Shown here: positions 1-6,378 of the stretch, in pieces
Layout: each line of letters begins with the position of its first letter
How positions within the stretch are numbered: position 1 is the stretch's first letter
Assembly: GCA_012841765.1 (NCBI GenBank)
Contig: DUUA01000187.1
Span: 1-6,378 of the forward strand
From: Acholeplasmataceae bacterium
Lineage (GTDB): Bacteria > Bacillota_I > Bacilli_A > ML615J-28 > CAG-698
DNA length: 6,378 nucleotides
Direction of reading: 5' to 3'
Made by a program: the position numbers and the translations under genes
Notes under the pieces: model-generated
What the model was told of the DNA's origin: nothing
The model's database searches: none
What the model saw: the letters and a program-made list of their open reading frames with translations, nothing else

Positions 1-110
1 AAAACTACTTTTTTTACGTAGTCATAATTTTCTTCCAACATTTCCATAATTCTTTCAAAATCACCTGTATTACTTAAAAAGCCATGTAATAATAATATTG
101 CTTTACTCAT
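1..110 (-). CDS. Alpha/beta hydrolase, N-terminal fragment (runs off left edge)
   Basis: The ATG is at 110-108 and the frame is open to position 1, giving 36 codons. The protein begins MSKAILLLHGFLSNTGDF and continues to ENYDYVKKVV. The hydrophobic strand followed by HGF is the usual first strand and oxyanion-hole HG motif of alpha/beta hydrolases such as small carboxylesterases and monoacylglycerol lipases. The catalytic Ser, Asp and His would lie beyond the window and cannot be checked. A GAGG Shine-Dalgarno at 120-123 sits 9 nt before the ATG and supports this start. The gene follows the ATPase on the same strand, but a terminator separates them and a TATAAT box lies between, so it is probably transcribed separately. 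The fold is likely; the substrate is unknown. Confidence 0.75.
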   Translation of the reverse strand, partial: MSKAILLLHGFLSNTGDFERIMEMLEENYDYVKKVV

Positions 111-119
111 ATAAACTAA

Positions 120-138
120 CCTCATTATCTTTATTATA
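120..138 (-). promoter_or_regulatory. Possible promoter -10 box and RBS of the alpha/beta hydrolase gene
   Basis: On the minus strand a perfect TATAAT lies at 138-133, and a GAGG Shine-Dalgarno at 123-120. No convincing -35 box is found at 16-18 nt upstream: the hexamers there read GTGTTT or AGTGTT, inside the preceding terminator hairpin. If this -10 is used, transcription would start near 126, leaving a leader of about 16 nt. In a sequence this AT-rich a chance TATAAT is quite possible, so the RBS is firmer than the promoter. Confidence 0.4.
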
Positions 139-152
139 CATTAATTATTATT

Positions 153-184
153 AAAAAACACTTCAAATTTTAATTGAAGTGTTT
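153..184 (-). terminator. Intrinsic terminator of the P-type ATPase gene, with the stop codon in its loop
   Basis: An 11-bp perfect stem pairs 174-184 with 156-166 (AAACACTTCAA on the minus strand and its complement), with a 7-nt loop at 167-173. Reading leftward on the minus strand the stem runs into six U residues (158-153, three of them within the stem). The 5' arm is the last codons of the ATPase gene and the TAA stop (172-170) sits in the loop. The plus strand also has a T-rich run after the hairpin, but no plus-strand gene arrives from the left, so use in that direction is not supported. Confidence 0.8.
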
Positions 185-2833
185 ATTTTTATTTTTATTT
201 TTTTGGAATAGCTTTGTAATTTCAACAATTAAAACTAAAGAGAAAGCCAAAGCAAATGAGATTAATAATTCATTAAATAACAAACCATTAATTTTAAAAA
301 GAGTAGCTAGTGCAGGAATATACATAATAAGCATTTGTAAACCAATACCACCAAAAAATGCTCCCCATAAATATTTATTATTAAATATTTGTTTAGAAAA
401 TACTGATTTAGTCGACTTCAAACTAAAAGCATGGAATAGTTGTATGGTAGCTAAAGTAATAAACGCCATAGTAATTGCCACACTGTCATCCATTCTAACG
501 CCTAACCAACCATAATGACCTAACATATATGCAAATAGTGTTAATGATCCAATTACTAATCCTTGCCATAAGATTGTAATACCTAATCCATTAGCAAAAA
601 AACCTTCTTTTTTTGGTCGTGGTTTATCATCCATTAACCCTTCACTAATCTTTTCCATTCCGAGTGCAAATGCTGGTAGTGAGTCAGTTATTAAATTTAT
701 CCATAATAAATGGATAGCAAGTAATGGTAAACCAAATTCAGGTCGAAAGATTGAGATGATAGAAGCAACAAATATTGTAATTACTTCTCCAATATTGCTT
801 GCAAGCAAATATTGGACAGTTTTCTTTATGTTATTATAGATCCCTCTTCCTTCTTTGACAGCATCGATTATCGTAGCAAAATTATCATCTGTTAAAATCA
901 TAGCAGCAGCTTCTTTTGCTACATCTGTTCCAGTAATTCCCATAGCACAACCAATATCTGCGGTTTTCAATGCTGGAGAATCATTAACACCATCTCCAGT
1001 CATCGCAACAACCATATCTCGTTTTTGCCATGCTTCAACAATTCTGACTTTGTCAGATGGTGCTACACGCGCATAAACTGAATATTTCTCAATATTTTCA
1101 CTTAAATATTCATCTGTCATCTTTTGAAGGTCAGCACTAGTAATTGCAAGTGAACCTTCTTCCATAATTCCTAGTTCAATAGCAATAGCTTTAGCTGTTA
1201 CTACATGATCACCTGTAATCATGATAGTTCTTATCCCAGCTTCTTTGGCAACCTTAATTGCATTCTTTACTTCTGGTCTACTAGGGTCAATCATTCCTAC
1301 TAATCCAACAAAAGTTAAATCGTTTTCTAAATTTTTACTAGTTATTTCAGTAGGAACTTTATCTAAATATTTAATTCCGAGGCCTAATACTCTTAAAGCC
1401 TTTTCTCCTAATTTTTCGTTTATTCTTAAAAATTCATTTTTATTAGTATTTACAGACCGATTTAAGACTACATCAGGAGCCCCTTTTGTAATGCTAAGAA
1501 ATTTACCTTTATAATTAACGATAACAGTCATCATTTTTCTTTCAGAATCAAAAGGCAATTCTTCTAATCTTGGAAATTGTAATTTCAAATCCCCTTTTCC
1601 TTCATTACAATAATTGAAGTAACCATCAATTAAAGCAGTTTCTGTAGGATCCCCTATTCTTTTTTCTTCACCATCAATAAAATTAACTGAAGCATCAGTG
1701 CAAATAGCAAAAAACTTAAGTAGTTCTTTTTCAGTAAAATTTAATTCATCATGAACATCTTTTAATTCATTTGTATATAATTTTATAACAGTCATTTTAT
1801 TTTGAGTAAGAGTACCAGTTTTATCACTACAAACAATTGAAGTACTTCCAAGTGTTTCCACAGCTGGAAGCTTTTTTACAATTGCATTTCTCTTAGCCAT
1901 ATTACTAACGCCTATTGCAAGAACAACTGTTACTACAGTTGATAATCCTTCAGGAATTGCTGCAACAGCCAAAGCCACACTGTTTTTAAATGCTTCAAAA
2001 TAAGCACTACTACCAATTTTGAAAATTGATACTTCAAGTAATTTTGCAGTAGCAATAACTTCAAAGAAGAAAACTAAAACACAAATAGCAATCGCAATAA
2101 TTCCAATTACTTTGCCAATTTGATTTAATTTAACTTGCAAAGGAGTTAATGCTTCTTTAGGGACCGATAACATTTTTGCAATCTTTCCAATTTCCGTATT
2201 CATTCCCGTTTTTACAACGATCGCTTCACCTTTACCATATGTAGCATATGTTGAAGCAAAAAGCATATTTTTTCTATCTCCAAGAGGTAAATCCTCTTCA
2301 TCTTCTAAATCTTCAGAATTTTTGTTTACGGAGACACTTTCACCAGTCAAAGCACTCTCATCAACATGTAAATTTGCTTGTGATAAAACAAGACAGTCTG
2401 CAGGAATAAAATCCCCAGCATCAATTTCAACAATATCACCAGGAACTAATAATCTAGATTCTATTTCATAAAATTGTCCATCTCTTTTTACTTTTGCAAG
2501 AGGTGTAGACATTTTCTTTAATGCTTCAAGAGATTTTTCAGCCTTGTTTTCTTGATATGTACCTAAAATAGCATTTACCAAAACAACAACCATAATAATA
2601 ATACTCTCCACAAAATCATGTGGATCAATTAACAAAGGTAGTATTGCGGCAATAATCAAAATAATTATTAAAATATCCTTAAATTGTTTTAAAAATTTTA
2701 AAATTAAAGGAGTTTTCTTTGTTTCTTCTAGTTCATTAAAACCTGATTCAATTCTAATCTTATTTGCCAATTCATTTGTTAATCCTATTTTAGGATTTGC
2801 ATTTAATTTTTCTAAAACTTCTATTTTTTTCAT
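170..2833 (-). CDS. P2-type cation-transporting ATPase, probable Mn2+ (and/or Ca2+) exporter
   Basis: This 887-aa pump (start 2833) is complete and has the SERCA/PMCA-like P2 layout. Visible parts are: a cation-ATPase N-terminal region (about 1-65); M1 and M2 (about 52-94); the A-domain TGES at 163-166; M4 PEGL with Glu295; the phosphorylated Asp337 in DKTGT; N-domain KGAP at 450-453; P-domain TGDGVND at 612-618; M5 SNIGE with Asn680 and Glu683; M6 NLITD with Thr716 and Asp717; then M7-M10 and a Lys/Asn-rich tail. The E295-D337 distance of 42 residues equals that of SERCA. M8 (around TIQLFHAFSLKS) lacks the acidic residue of SERCA site I, which suggests one transported ion per cycle, as in PMCA-like pumps. 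Homology alone gives 'calcium-transporting ATPase'. The yybP-ykoY Mn2+ riboswitch directly upstream, as for L. lactis YoaB and pneumococcal MgtA, favours Mn2+ efflux. A TTG start at 2845 is possible in frame but lies in the Shine-Dalgarno. Confidence 0.93.
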   Translation of the reverse strand: MKKIEVLEKLNANPKIGLTNELANKIRIESGFNELEETKKTPLILKFLKQFKDILIIILIIAAILPLLIDPHDFVESIIIMVVVLVNAILGTYQENKAEKSLEALKKMSTPLAKVKRDGQFYEIESRLLVPGDIVEIDAGDFIPADCLVLSQANLHVDESALTGESVSVNKNSEDLEDEEDLPLGDRKNMLFASTYATYGKGEAIVVKTGMNTEIGKIAKMLSVPKEALTPLQVKLNQIGKVIGIIAIAICVLVFFFEVIATAKLLEVSIFKIGSSAYFEAFKNSVALAVAAIPEGLSTVVTVVLAIGVSNMAKRNAIVKKLPAVETLGSTSIVCSDKTGTLTQNKMTVIKLYTNELKDVHDELNFTEKELLKFFAICTDASVNFIDGEEKRIGDPTETALIDGYFNYCNEGKGDLKLQFPRLEELPFDSERKMMTVIVNYKGKFLSITKGAPDVVLNRSVNTNKNEFLRINEKLGEKALRVLGLGIKYLDKVPTEITSKNLENDLTFVGLVGMIDPSRPEVKNAIKVAKEAGIRTIMITGDHVVTAKAIAIELGIMEEGSLAITSADLQKMTDEYLSENIEKYSVYARVAPSDKVRIVEAWQKRDMVVAMTGDGVNDSPALKTADIGCAMGITGTDVAKEAAAMILTDDNFATIIDAVKEGRGIYNNIKKTVQYLLASNIGEVITIFVASIISIFRPEFGLPLLAIHLLWINLITDSLPAFALGMEKISEGLMDDKPRPKKEGFFANGLGITILWQGLVIGSLTLFAYMLGHYGWLGVRMDDSVAITMAFITLATIQLFHAFSLKSTKSVFSKQIFNNKYLWGAFFGGIGLQMLIMYIPALATLFKINGLLFNELLISFALAFSLVLIVEITKLFQKNKNKNKHFN

Positions 2834-2838
2834 CATAA

Positions 2839-2843
2839 CCTCC
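2839..2843 (-). promoter_or_regulatory. Shine-Dalgarno of the ATPase gene; decides the start
   Basis: GGAGG on the minus strand, followed by TTATGATG. The ATG at 2833-2831 is 5 nt downstream and the ATG at 2836-2834 only 2 nt downstream, so 2833 is the better start. The longer in-frame TTG at 2845-2843 overlaps this GGAGG and cannot use it. The site lies only 4 nt after the seven-U tract of the riboswitch terminator. Confidence 0.85.
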
Positions 2844-2847
2844 AAAT

Positions 2848-2881
2848 AAAAAAACCATTATTCTCCACAGAAGAATAATGG
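2848..2881 (-). terminator. Riboswitch expression platform: intrinsic terminator in the ATPase leader
   Basis: A 10-bp perfect stem pairs 2872-2881 with 2855-2864 (CCAUUAUUCU with its complement on the transcript), with a 7-nt loop at 2865-2871. It is followed by seven U residues (2854-2848), so it is a textbook intrinsic terminator. Its first six bases, CCAUUA (2881-2876), are also the 3' strand of the aptamer's closing helix, so a folded aptamer blocks the terminator. It lies 14 nt upstream of the start codon and therefore decides whether the ATPase gene is transcribed. Confidence 0.9.
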
Positions 2882-2979
2882 TCTTGCTTTTTCTGAAAAC
2901 AGAATTTACACCCGGACTTTATTAAAAGTCGTGCTGACGAATGTAATAGTAAATCTTATTTACAAGCTACTCCCCATTA
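2876..2979 (-). ncRNA. yybP-ykoY (Mn2+-sensing) riboswitch aptamer
   Basis: The transcript has, in order, the conserved segments of this family: GGGGAGUAGC (2975-2966), UCGUCA (2940-2935), CCGG (2915-2912) and AGCAAGACC (2888-2880). Helices visible by eye are: P1, UAAUGG (2979-2974) with CCAUUA (2881-2876), continued by CUUG with CAAG; a P2 hairpin of 6 bp (2963-2949); a P3 stem, UUACAU (2946-2941) with GUGUAA (2911-2906), capped past the UCGUCA/CCGG loop by GACUUU/AAAGUC (2930-2915); and a small P4 hairpin (2904-2891). In known members, Mn2+ is bound where the GGGGAGUAG loop docks onto the conserved A of UCGUCA. The order of parts matches my memory of the Lactococcus lactis aptamer closely. 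It precedes a P-type ATPase, a usual target of the family. Confidence 0.93.
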
Positions 2980-2992
2980 AGAAATATAAGAT

Positions 2993-3021
2993 ATTATAAC
3001 ATAGTACCTTGCTTCTGTAAA
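2993..3021 (-). promoter_or_regulatory. Sigma-A type promoter of the riboswitch-ATPase unit
   Basis: On the minus strand TTTACA (3021-3016), a 17-nt spacer and a perfect TATAAT (2998-2993). Five of six bases match the -35 consensus and the spacing is ideal. Transcription would start near 2986, just before the aptamer's P1 helix at 2979, so the riboswitch would be the first structured element in the RNA. The promoter begins about 24 nt beyond the stop of the acetyltransferase gene. Confidence 0.8.
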
Positions 3022-3044
3022 TGTAATTAATATTAAATTATTAG

Positions 3045-3560
3045 TTATTTAACTTTTAACTCGAAAGCAATTCTCTTATTATTTAAAACATCTTTTCTTA
3101 GCAAATAAATAATTCCACAATTAACAAATCCTGTTTTTTCTAATAAAATTTGCATTGTTTTATTTTTTTCATGGGTATCAACTCTTATTGATTCTACTTT
3201 TTGTTTTTTAGTTTCTTTTACACAATGTTCAATTAATCTATAACCAATTTTTCTCCCATAATAACCATTTTTTACTGCCAAACGATGAATTACTGAATAA
3301 GTCTTATACTTCCATTCTCCATCAATAACATCATAAGCATCTTCATGTGCAAAAGATAACACAATAACACCAGCGATAACATCTTCTTCTATTAACACAT
3401 ATACATGATTTAATTCTAAATCTTCATTGAATGTTTTCTTATTTGGATATCCATCAGTATCTTGCCACTGGTCGGATTCACTCATTTTTAATAACTGTTT
3501 AGCATCATCTATAACAGCCATGATTTCATCTAAATCTTGATAACATGCATTTCTAATCAT
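3045..3560 (-). CDS. GNAT-family N-acetyltransferase, substrate unknown
   Basis: This complete 171-aa protein has a GNAT fold by sequence pattern. An N-terminal region (1-50) includes a QW...GYPN segment (31-40), then strands at 52-58 and 62-70. The central motif A, VIHRLAVKNGYYGRKIGYRL, spans 90-109. Motif B, IRVDTHEKNKTMQILLEKTGF, spans 125-145 and is followed by CGIIYL. The acetyl-CoA loop reads YGRKIG where the family pattern is R/Q-x-x-G-x-G/A, so the first basic or amide residue and the middle glycine are replaced while flanking glycines remain. A C-terminal RIAFEL resembles the end of a stand-alone GNAT subfamily of unassigned substrate. The ATG overlaps the stop of the DUF554 gene by 4 nt (ATGA), with no clear SD of its own, so it is probably translationally coupled. 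No terminator is evident after it. Confidence 0.85.
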   Translation of the reverse strand: MIRNACYQDLDEIMAVIDDAKQLLKMSESDQWQDTDGYPNKKTFNEDLELNHVYVLIEEDVIAGVIVLSFAHEDAYDVIDGEWKYKTYSVIHRLAVKNGYYGRKIGYRLIEHCVKETKKQKVESIRVDTHEKNKTMQILLEKTGFVNCGIIYLLRKDVLNNKRIAFELKVK

Positions 3561-4264
3561 AATAAAAATACCAAGTAATATATTATTGCAAATAAAAGCG
3601 CAGGGAGCAAATTCATAATTTTAATTTTCTTTCCAGATATAAAATTTATTCCCATACACATAATTATTACATAACCAACTAAACTTATAATACTAATAAA
3701 CTCTGCAGTTAACATTGAACCAGAATAATAAAAGATTGCAAACATAATTCCTTGATACAAAAAAACAATAACTGCTGAGAAAACTACTCCAACACCAAGT
3801 GTTGCACTTAACAAAATGGAACTAATAAAATCTAGAACAGTTTTCAAATATATTAACGAAGGATTACCTGTTGCAGCATTAAAACTACCAACAATTGCTA
3901 ATGCTCCAACACAAAATAATAGTGTTGCTTCAAAAAACCCTTTTGTTAAATTGGTTTTTGTCTTTACCTTATCTTCAATTTTTTCTTGAAAAGTAATAAA
4001 TCTTTCTTCAAGTTTTAATAGTTCTCCAACTAGTGCACCTAAAGAAATAGTAACCAGTAATAACAGTTCATATTGAAAACCAATCTGCCCATCTGTAAAA
4101 ACTACCATTGCCTCAAGAATTCCTGTTAAACTTATTATTATAACTAAAACTCCTAATACTTTTAAAATAGATTTAACAGCATCTTCTTTAATTATTTTTC
4201 TTAAGCCTACCCCTATTCCGGTCCCCAAAACAATTCCAAGAGCATTTATAATAATAGCTAACAT
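3557..4264 (-). CDS. DUF554 family integral membrane protein
   Basis: This complete 235-aa, strongly hydrophobic protein has roughly seven candidate membrane segments: about 1-21, 33-56, 64-83, 110-128, 143-164, 161-181 (continuous with the previous one), 186-206 and 214-234; the exact number is uncertain. Recognisable family features are the start INALGIVLGTGIGVGLR, the GELLKLEERF segment after the third helix (80-89), ATLLFCVGALAIVGS (113-127) and SATLGVGVVFSA (153-164). These match the DUF554 family that includes B. subtilis YdfK and E. coli YqgA. The family's function is not established and it is only presumed to be a transporter or channel-like protein. An AGGTGA Shine-Dalgarno (4273-4268) precedes the ATG. 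The gene starts 11 nt after addA and ends in a 4-nt overlap with the acetyltransferase, so all three are likely cotranscribed. Confidence 0.88.
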   Translation of the reverse strand: MLAIIINALGIVLGTGIGVGLRKIIKEDAVKSILKVLGVLVIIISLTGILEAMVVFTDGQIGFQYELLLLVTISLGALVGELLKLEERFITFQEKIEDKVKTKTNLTKGFFEATLLFCVGALAIVGSFNAATGNPSLIYLKTVLDFISSILLSATLGVGVVFSAVIVFLYQGIMFAIFYYSGSMLTAEFISIISLVGYVIIMCMGINFISGKKIKIMNLLPALLFAIIYYLVFLL

Positions 4265-4275
4265 AATTCACCTAA

Positions 4276-6378
4276 TTATACTTTCCTAAACTCTTTTTTG
4301 TTAAACGAATATAAATAACCACTAATTAACTTATCCGTAACTGTTTTTAAATATCTTTTATAAGTTTCAACTTGCTCAAAATATGCTTCACTTTCAATAT
4401 CGCTTAACTTGTAATCAATAATAATCATTTCCTCATTAGTTTCAATAATCAAATCAATTATTCCTTTAATTTGTCTTTCTGCATCTTCATAGATAAATTC
4501 ATATTCTGAATAATAATTAAGAATAATTAAACTAGAAATAAAATCACTATCAATAAAATTAAGGATTTTATCTTTATCATTCTTATCATTAATTAACTTG
4601 TCAATTAATTGATATTTATTTTTACCTAAACCTATCAATTCCATATATTTATGTAACTTAGTTCCTTTATCTTCTAAACCAAGTATATATTGATCACCTA
4701 TCAGTAAAGACTCTTTTGATGAAATAGATACTTGTTTGATTTCTTTTTTCAAAGATACTTCTTCTTTTTCTATTTTACTAAAAGAATGTTTTCCAAGTTC
4801 TTTAATTTTACTAATCTTATTATAATCTTTAGTTAGATTTAATTTGTCCATATTAGTTTTTTGTTCTCTTATTATTAAATCAACCTTTAAATCAGATAAA
4901 ACATCATAAAAACTAGAATATTTCTCTTGTCTTGTATCTTGTAAAATATTTTCTTTTTCACTAAATTGCTCCATAACTATATAGGTCTTTTCCCTACATC
5001 TAGTTAAAGCAACATATAACAATCTTAATTTTTCACTAATTTCTGCTTGTTTATAGTCAGTTTTTAATAATTTTTTATAAAATGAATCCTTCATTCCTTC
5101 ATTAAAATAAGGAAAAATAAACCCTTTATCTTTATCAAAAATAATCTTATCTTTTAATTCACTTAAATTAAATCTTGTTGAAAAACCCAAGAAAAAGCAA
5201 ACGTTAAATTCTAACCCTTTTGAACGATGAATTGTCATAATGTTAACAGCTTCTTTTGAAATCTCTGAATTTTCTGAGAAATCTGTATCAATATTCATTG
5301 CAGATGAATCATCAATATAATTTATGAAATCTTTTAAATCAAAGCCTAAATTTCTTAAACTTTTTATTTTACTTTCTAAAAAAACAATTCTATTAAAAAC
5401 TTCTTGTGCATTATCTAAATACACTATTTTTTGATATATTTCAAACTTTTCTAAAATTTCTTTAAATAAAGAAGATATATCTGAATTCTTATAAATTTTA
5501 TTTAATTTTTTAAAATCTTCATATAATTCTGGTTTTATTTCTTCAAACCCTTTTAGTATATTTTTATTACAAAATATTTCACCAATTATTTGATCAGATA
5601 CTGAAAAAACAAAACTTCTTAAAACTGACACTATAGAAAACTTTAAGTTTTCTTTCGCGTAATCTCTGTCACTAAAACAATATATAAGCTTGAAAATACT
5701 ATTAATTGTTCCAATAACATCATTTGTAATAAATTGACTATCTTTATGAATCTTTAAAGGAATTTGATGATATTCAAAAATCATTTTGTAAGTTTCATAT
5801 TTGTTTTTATCACTTGTCATTATAACAATATCCTGAAAACCCAGTTCACGGTAACAATTTTTTTTACAATCATATATTAAAGTTTTATTATTAATAAGTT
5901 CTTTTATTTTTTTAACACAGATAAAAGCTTCAACTTCAAAAGATTTGTAATCAAGAATATTTTTCTCATAAGTTAATAAATCTAAATGATAATCATCAAT
6001 TGCTTTATTGTTATTATATTTTTTATTACCAGCTATTAAAGAATGACCATCTTTATATTCAAGACCGCCAAATTCATAGCTCATAACTTTAGAAAAAATT
6101 AAGTTTACATCTTCCACTACTTCAACTCTTGAACGAAAATTCTCATATAAATTAATAACATAACCACCCTTGTTATTTGTATAATCTTTATATTTATCTC
6201 TAAAAATCATTGGATTAGCATTTCTGAAACGGTAAATTGATTGTTTTAAATCACCTACCATATAAACATTATTATTTGCAATTAATGAAATTAAGCTTTC
6301 TTGAATATCTGATGTGTCTTGATATTCATCTATTAAAATCTCATTGGTATTATTTATATATGAATTCTTTAATTTTAA
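4276..6378 (-). CDS. addA: ATP-dependent helicase/nuclease AddA, C-terminal 700 residues (runs off right edge)
   Basis: AddA is the helicase-nuclease subunit of AddAB, which resects double-strand DNA ends for recombination in Firmicutes. The frame is open from the right edge, so the first in-frame ATG at 6261 is internal. The Walker B motif DEYQDT is 39-44 bases-worth of codons upstream of nothing missing: it lies at fragment residues 17-22. Other motifs are VGDLKQSIYRFR (41-52), NFRS with Arg82, TIHRSKGLEF (382-391, motif V) and LRLLYVALTRCREK with Arg460 (motif VI). The C-terminal RecB-like nuclease has GT..H, GIIDL with Asp642, IIDYK with Asp655 and Lys657, and QVETY, so both helicase and nuclease look intact. 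The N-terminal part with Walker A, and addB (normally upstream), lie outside. The stretch between motif VI and the nuclease looks short for AddA. The SD of the next gene abuts the stop codon. Confidence 0.93.
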   Translation of the reverse strand, partial: LKLKNSYINNTNEILIDEYQDTSDIQESLISLIANNNVYMVGDLKQSIYRFRNANPMIFRDKYKDYTNNKGGYVINLYENFRSRVEVVEDVNLIFSKVMSYEFGGLEYKDGHSLIAGNKKYNNNKAIDDYHLDLLTYEKNILDYKSFEVEAFICVKKIKELINNKTLIYDCKKNCYRELGFQDIVIMTSDKNKYETYKMIFEYHQIPLKIHKDSQFITNDVIGTINSIFKLIYCFSDRDYAKENLKFSIVSVLRSFVFSVSDQIIGEIFCNKNILKGFEEIKPELYEDFKKLNKIYKNSDISSLFKEILEKFEIYQKIVYLDNAQEVFNRIVFLESKIKSLRNLGFDLKDFINYIDDSSAMNIDTDFSENSEISKEAVNIMTIHRSKGLEFNVCFFLGFSTRFNLSELKDKIIFDKDKGFIFPYFNEGMKDSFYKKLLKTDYKQAEISEKLRLLYVALTRCREKTYIVMEQFSEKENILQDTRQEKYSSFYDVLSDLKVDLIIREQKTNMDKLNLTKDYNKISKIKELGKHSFSKIEKEEVSLKKEIKQVSISSKESLLIGDQYILGLEDKGTKLHKYMELIGLGKNKYQLIDKLINDKNDKDKILNFIDSDFISSLIILNYYSEYEFIYEDAERQIKGIIDLIIETNEEMIIIDYKLSDIESEAYFEQVETYKRYLKTVTDKLISGYLYSFNKKEFRKV

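Noticed and set aside
174..515. Open frame on the plus strand (113 codons).
   Set aside because: It lies wholly antisense to the 3' end of the ATPase gene, shows no recognisable motif, and the opposite strand encodes conserved membrane segments.
855..1514. Two further plus-strand open frames (855-1076 and 1221-1514).
   Set aside because: Both mirror the conserved P and N domains of the ATPase gene; their amino-acid makeup is that of an antisense shadow.
2834..2845. Longer ATPase form starting at the in-frame TTG at 2845.
   Set aside because: The TTG overlaps the GGAGG Shine-Dalgarno, and two ATG codons follow at 2836 and 2833 with usable spacing.
3005..3044. AT-rich stretch with short near-palindromes after the acetyltransferase stop, considered as a terminator.
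   Set aside because: No GC-containing stem with a U-tract can be drawn; the repeats are what AT-rich DNA gives by chance.
6259..6261. ATG at 6261 as the start of the helicase gene.
   Set aside because: The frame stays open to the window edge and the upstream codons encode the Walker B motif DEYQDT, so this Met is internal.
1..6378. Searched for CRISPR repeats, transposase fragments, insertion-sequence ends, tRNA or rRNA genes and defence modules.
   Set aside because: None seen; apart from the 211-nt riboswitch leader, the gaps between genes are short and already explained.

Overview
The window is AT-rich, and every gene that can be supported lies on the minus strand. TGA is used as a stop codon (end of the DUF554 gene) and tryptophan is read from TGG, so the standard bacterial code applies. 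The protein families present and the Mn2+ riboswitch point to a low-GC Firmicute or a standard-code Mollicutes relative (Acholeplasma/Izemoplasma or Erysipelotrichia-like). This placement is an inference from composition and gene families, not from a marker gene.

Layout in the direction of transcription, from right to left. (1) The 3' part of addA, the helicase-nuclease subunit of the AddAB recombination complex; the gene runs off the right edge. (2) A DUF554 membrane protein, starting 11 nt after addA. (3) A GNAT-family acetyltransferase whose ATG overlaps the DUF554 stop as ATGA. These three look like one transcription unit. (4) A 211-nt intergenic region holding a good sigma-A type promoter, a yybP-ykoY (Mn2+) riboswitch aptamer, an intrinsic terminator that competes with the aptamer, and a strong Shine-Dalgarno. 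(5) A P2-type cation ATPase controlled by that riboswitch. (6) A terminator hairpin that wraps the ATPase stop codon. (7) The first 36 codons of an alpha/beta hydrolase that runs off the left edge, with its own possible promoter and RBS.

The most informative part is the riboswitch-ATPase unit. The aptamer carries the family's conserved segments (GGGGAGUAGC, UCGUCA, CCGG, AGCAAGACC). The 3' strand of its closing helix, CCAUUA, is also the start of the terminator's 5' arm, so the two structures exclude each other. The expected logic is that Mn2+ stabilises the aptamer, the terminator cannot form, and the exporter is made. The ATPase would by homology be called a Ca2+ pump; the leader makes Mn2+ (with or without Ca2+) efflux the better guess.

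I see no mobile element, CRISPR array, tRNA or rRNA, and no novel multi-gene system. The rest of the window is ordinary core or accessory metabolism.
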